This document shows, piece after piece, positions 5,813-7,160 of a stretch of 7,160 nucleotides of DNA. The stretch lies in NCBI GenBank assembly GCA_947254895.1, contig CAMYEY010000073.1:1-7160 (forward strand). Direction: 5' to 3'. Made by a program: the position numbers and the translations under genes. How positions within the stretch are numbered: the stretch's first letter is position 1; the number at the start of each line of letters is the position of its first letter. This DNA comes from an uncultured Clostridia bacterium. Its GTDB lineage: Bacteria; Bacillota; Clostridia; Saccharofermentanales; DTU023. A model generated the notes under the pieces. The model made no database searches. It was given only the letters and a program-made list of their open reading frames with translations, and was not told where the DNA came from.

Positions 5813-6403
5813 GTGACAGCAGGAGCAGTAGATAATAATACCTACCTGGTGGTGGGACTTGGGAATCCGGGGAAAAAATATGATAGAACCCGGCATAATT
5901 GTGGTTTTATGGTCCTGGAAATTTTGAGCCAGCGCCACCATTTTAAGATTAGCAAGATTAAATTTAAGGGACTTTTGGGAGAAAGCCGTTTGGCCGGTAA
6001 AAAAGTCCTCTTTTTAGCCCCTCAGACCTATATGAACCTCAGCGGTGAGAGCGTCCGGGAGGCAGTTGATTTTTATAAAATACCGGTCGAAAATGTCCTG
6101 GTTATCTACGATGACATTGATATTTCCACAGGTATGATTAGGATCAGGCCCTGGGGGAGTGCGGGTTCTCATAATGGAATGAAGTCCCTGGTCCGCCAGC
6201 TTTCTTCTGACCGCTTTCCTCGTATCCGGGTGGGGATTGGCCCGGAGCCTGACCGGATCGATATAGCCGACTATGTCTTACAAACCTTTCCCAAGTCTGA
6301 AGAAAAGCAAATCTACGACGGCCTCTGCAAGGCGGCTGATGCTGTGGAGATTTTTTTAGAGTCTGGACTCGACCTGGCCATGAACCGGCTCAATGGGGTT
6401 TAG
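5813..6403 (+). CDS. pth: Peptidyl-tRNA hydrolase (Pth)
   Basis: Pth cleaves the ester bond of peptidyl-tRNAs that fall off ribosomes, returning free tRNA; it is a cytoplasmic, usually essential enzyme. The 196-residue length is typical. The signature VVGLGNPGKKYDRTRHNCGF contains Asn18 and the catalytic His28. Asn75 (TYMNLSG), Asp100 (IYDDID) and Asn121 (GSHNGMKS) correspond to the other active-site and substrate-binding residues, and RVGIGPEP is the usual downstream signature. It begins with GTG behind a strong ribosome site. Its stop codon overlaps the ribosome site of mfd. Pth followed by mfd is a common Bacillota order; here it joins the end of a wal operon. Confidence 0.96.
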   Translation: MTAGAVDNNTYLVVGLGNPGKKYDRTRHNCGFMVLEILSQRHHFKISKIKFKGLLGESRLAGKKVLFLAPQTYMNLSGESVREAVDFYKIPVENVLVIYDDIDISTGMIRIRPWGSAGSHNGMKSLVRQLSSDRFPRIRVGIGPEPDRIDIADYVLQTFPKSEEKQIYDGLCKAADAVEIFLESGLDLAMNRLNGV

Positions 6404-6407
6404 GAGG
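6402..6407 (+). promoter_or_regulatory. Ribosome binding site of mfd overlapping the pth stop
   Basis: AGGAGG shares its first two bases with the TAG stop of pth. It lies 12 bases before TTG at 6420, a long gap. An in-frame TAG at 6411-6413 excludes any earlier start, and the next in-frame ATG is some 400 bases on, so TTG is the best start. Confidence 0.65.
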
Positions 6408-6419
6408 CAGTAGGCAGCT

Positions 6420-7160
6420 TTGGAAAAGGATAAGTCTAGTAAGTCTTTAGATCCGGCCGACATTTTGGACCAGCTTGGGGAAAATCTGGCTCAAGACCCC
6501 CTGGTTAGGGATTTTTACTCTGGCCTGGGAAAGAAGCCCTTACAGGTGGTAGGTCTCAATGAAACGGCAGAATTGGCCCTCTTGGCCCCGGTTCTCCGTG
6601 ACTTCGGCCGGCCGGCCCTGCTGTTGGTAGCGGATGAACTTAAAGCCCGCCAATACCAGGCTATCTGGCAGGCCCTATCCGACCTACCTGCCTATATTTT
6701 ACCTGCCAGAGAATTGGTCTTTACAGATGTGCTAGCAGCCAGTCGAGAGCTTGAGCTGCAAGGCCTGGCAATCTTGAGCAACTGGCTGGCCGGCCAGCCT
6801 TGCCTGGTTATTGCAACGGCCCGGTCTATGCTTGACCTTTATCCCAAGAGAGAATTTTTTCAAGAAAAGTGCCGAGAATTTGTTCTGGGTAAAGACTACG
6901 ACCTGGCCCGGATCCAAGCCGACCTCAATGAACTGGGGTATGAAAGGGTCAATCAAATAGAAGTGGCCGGTCAATATGCTGTCCGGGGTGACCTTTTAGA
7001 CATTGGTCTGGCGGAGGCCGGTCGCAGTTCGACTGCCCGAGGGATCCGCCTGTCTTTTTTTGACACTGAACTGGAAGACATCCGAGAGTTTGATATTGAT
7101 AGCCAGCGGTCGATTGGCCGTCTGGATACTATTTTGATTTATCCGGCCAAGGAATGGCTC
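6420..7160 (+). CDS. mfd: Transcription-repair coupling factor Mfd, N-terminal part
   Basis: The frame stays open to the window end: 247 codons of a protein normally near 1,100-1,200 residues, so the gene is cut by the window, not truncated in the cell. Mfd removes RNA polymerase stalled at DNA damage and recruits UvrA. The part seen is the UvrB-like N-terminal module that contacts UvrA. GQYAVRGDLLDIG (184-196) and FFDTELEDIREFDIDSQRS (213-231), followed by IYPAKEW (240-246), match Mfd. UvrB shares the fold, but the DSQRS and P-A-x-E features and the position after pth favour Mfd. The ATPase/translocase motifs lie beyond the window. TTG start; it follows pth by 16 bases in the same operon. 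The segment is the most GC-rich of those sampled. Confidence 0.88.
   Translation, partial: MEKDKSSKSLDPADILDQLGENLAQDPLVRDFYSGLGKKPLQVVGLNETAELALLAPVLRDFGRPALLLVADELKARQYQAIWQALSDLPAYILPARELVFTDVLAASRELELQGLAILSNWLAGQPCLVIATARSMLDLYPKREFFQEKCREFVLGKDYDLARIQADLNELGYERVNQIEVAGQYAVRGDLLDIGLAEAGRSSTARGIRLSFFDTELEDIREFDIDSQRSIGRLDTILIYPAKEWL
6784..6799. repeat. 16-bp perfect palindrome inside mfd
   Basis: GGCTGGCCGGCCAGCC reads the same on both strands and contains GGCCGGCC. It lies in frame (encoding about WLAGQP, residues 122-127). A related 12-base self-complementary run GGCCGGCCGGCC lies at 6606-6617. Most likely it is a by-product of GC-rich codons. Confidence 0.6.

Noticed and set aside
6732..6974. 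80-codon minus-strand open frame opposite mfd
   Set aside because: It is a shadow of the mfd frame, with no ribosome site or family signature.
6420..7160. uvrB as the identity of the last gene
   Set aside because: UvrB has an early Walker A motif and typical N-terminus that are missing here; the DSQRS and P-A-x-E features and the position behind pth fit Mfd.

Overview
The window is a chromosomal segment of a member of the Bacillota (Firmicutes). The main evidence is a WalR/WalK (YycF/YycG) two-component system, which is characteristic of that phylum, followed by the YycJ/WalJ-type metallo-beta-lactamase-fold protein. Strong AGGAGG-type ribosome sites and frequent TTG/GTG starts fit this. I cannot name a genus. 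The MurA active-site loop (PGGCDFG) reminds me of clostridial-type MurA more than of bacilli, but that is recollection, not a search result.

Layout: (1) 25-1269 is a stand-alone class II Fic adenylyltransferase with its own inhibitory helix. It is clearly more AT-rich than everything downstream and is probably an accessory, acquired gene. (2) 1270-1630 is a 361-base region with no intact gene. It holds an 11-bp tandem repeat, two and a partial third diverged copies of a 72-bp repeat, a GC-rich 9/18-bp repeat and the promoter of the downstream operon. Each of the two full repeat copies contains a hairpin followed by a T tract. Read on the minus strand, the 72-bp repeats look like a decayed 24-residue protein repeat. 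(3) 1631 to the window end is a tightly packed, all-plus-strand run: walR, walK, murA, walJ, pth and the 5' part of mfd. Gaps within it are 6 to 43 bases.

The operon joins envelope control to house-keeping. WalK senses the cell-envelope state through a single membrane anchor and a PAS domain, and phosphorylates WalR. MurA makes the first committed peptidoglycan precursor. WalJ is the customary wal partner. Pth recycles peptidyl-tRNAs and Mfd couples transcription to repair. The genes walH and walI, often found between walK and walJ, are absent and murA occupies their place. WalK lacks an extracytoplasmic sensor loop and carries an extra C-terminal segment of about 60 residues. No complete novel system is evident. 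The best candidates for a second look are the intergenic repeat cluster, the modified WalK and the murA-containing wal operon.
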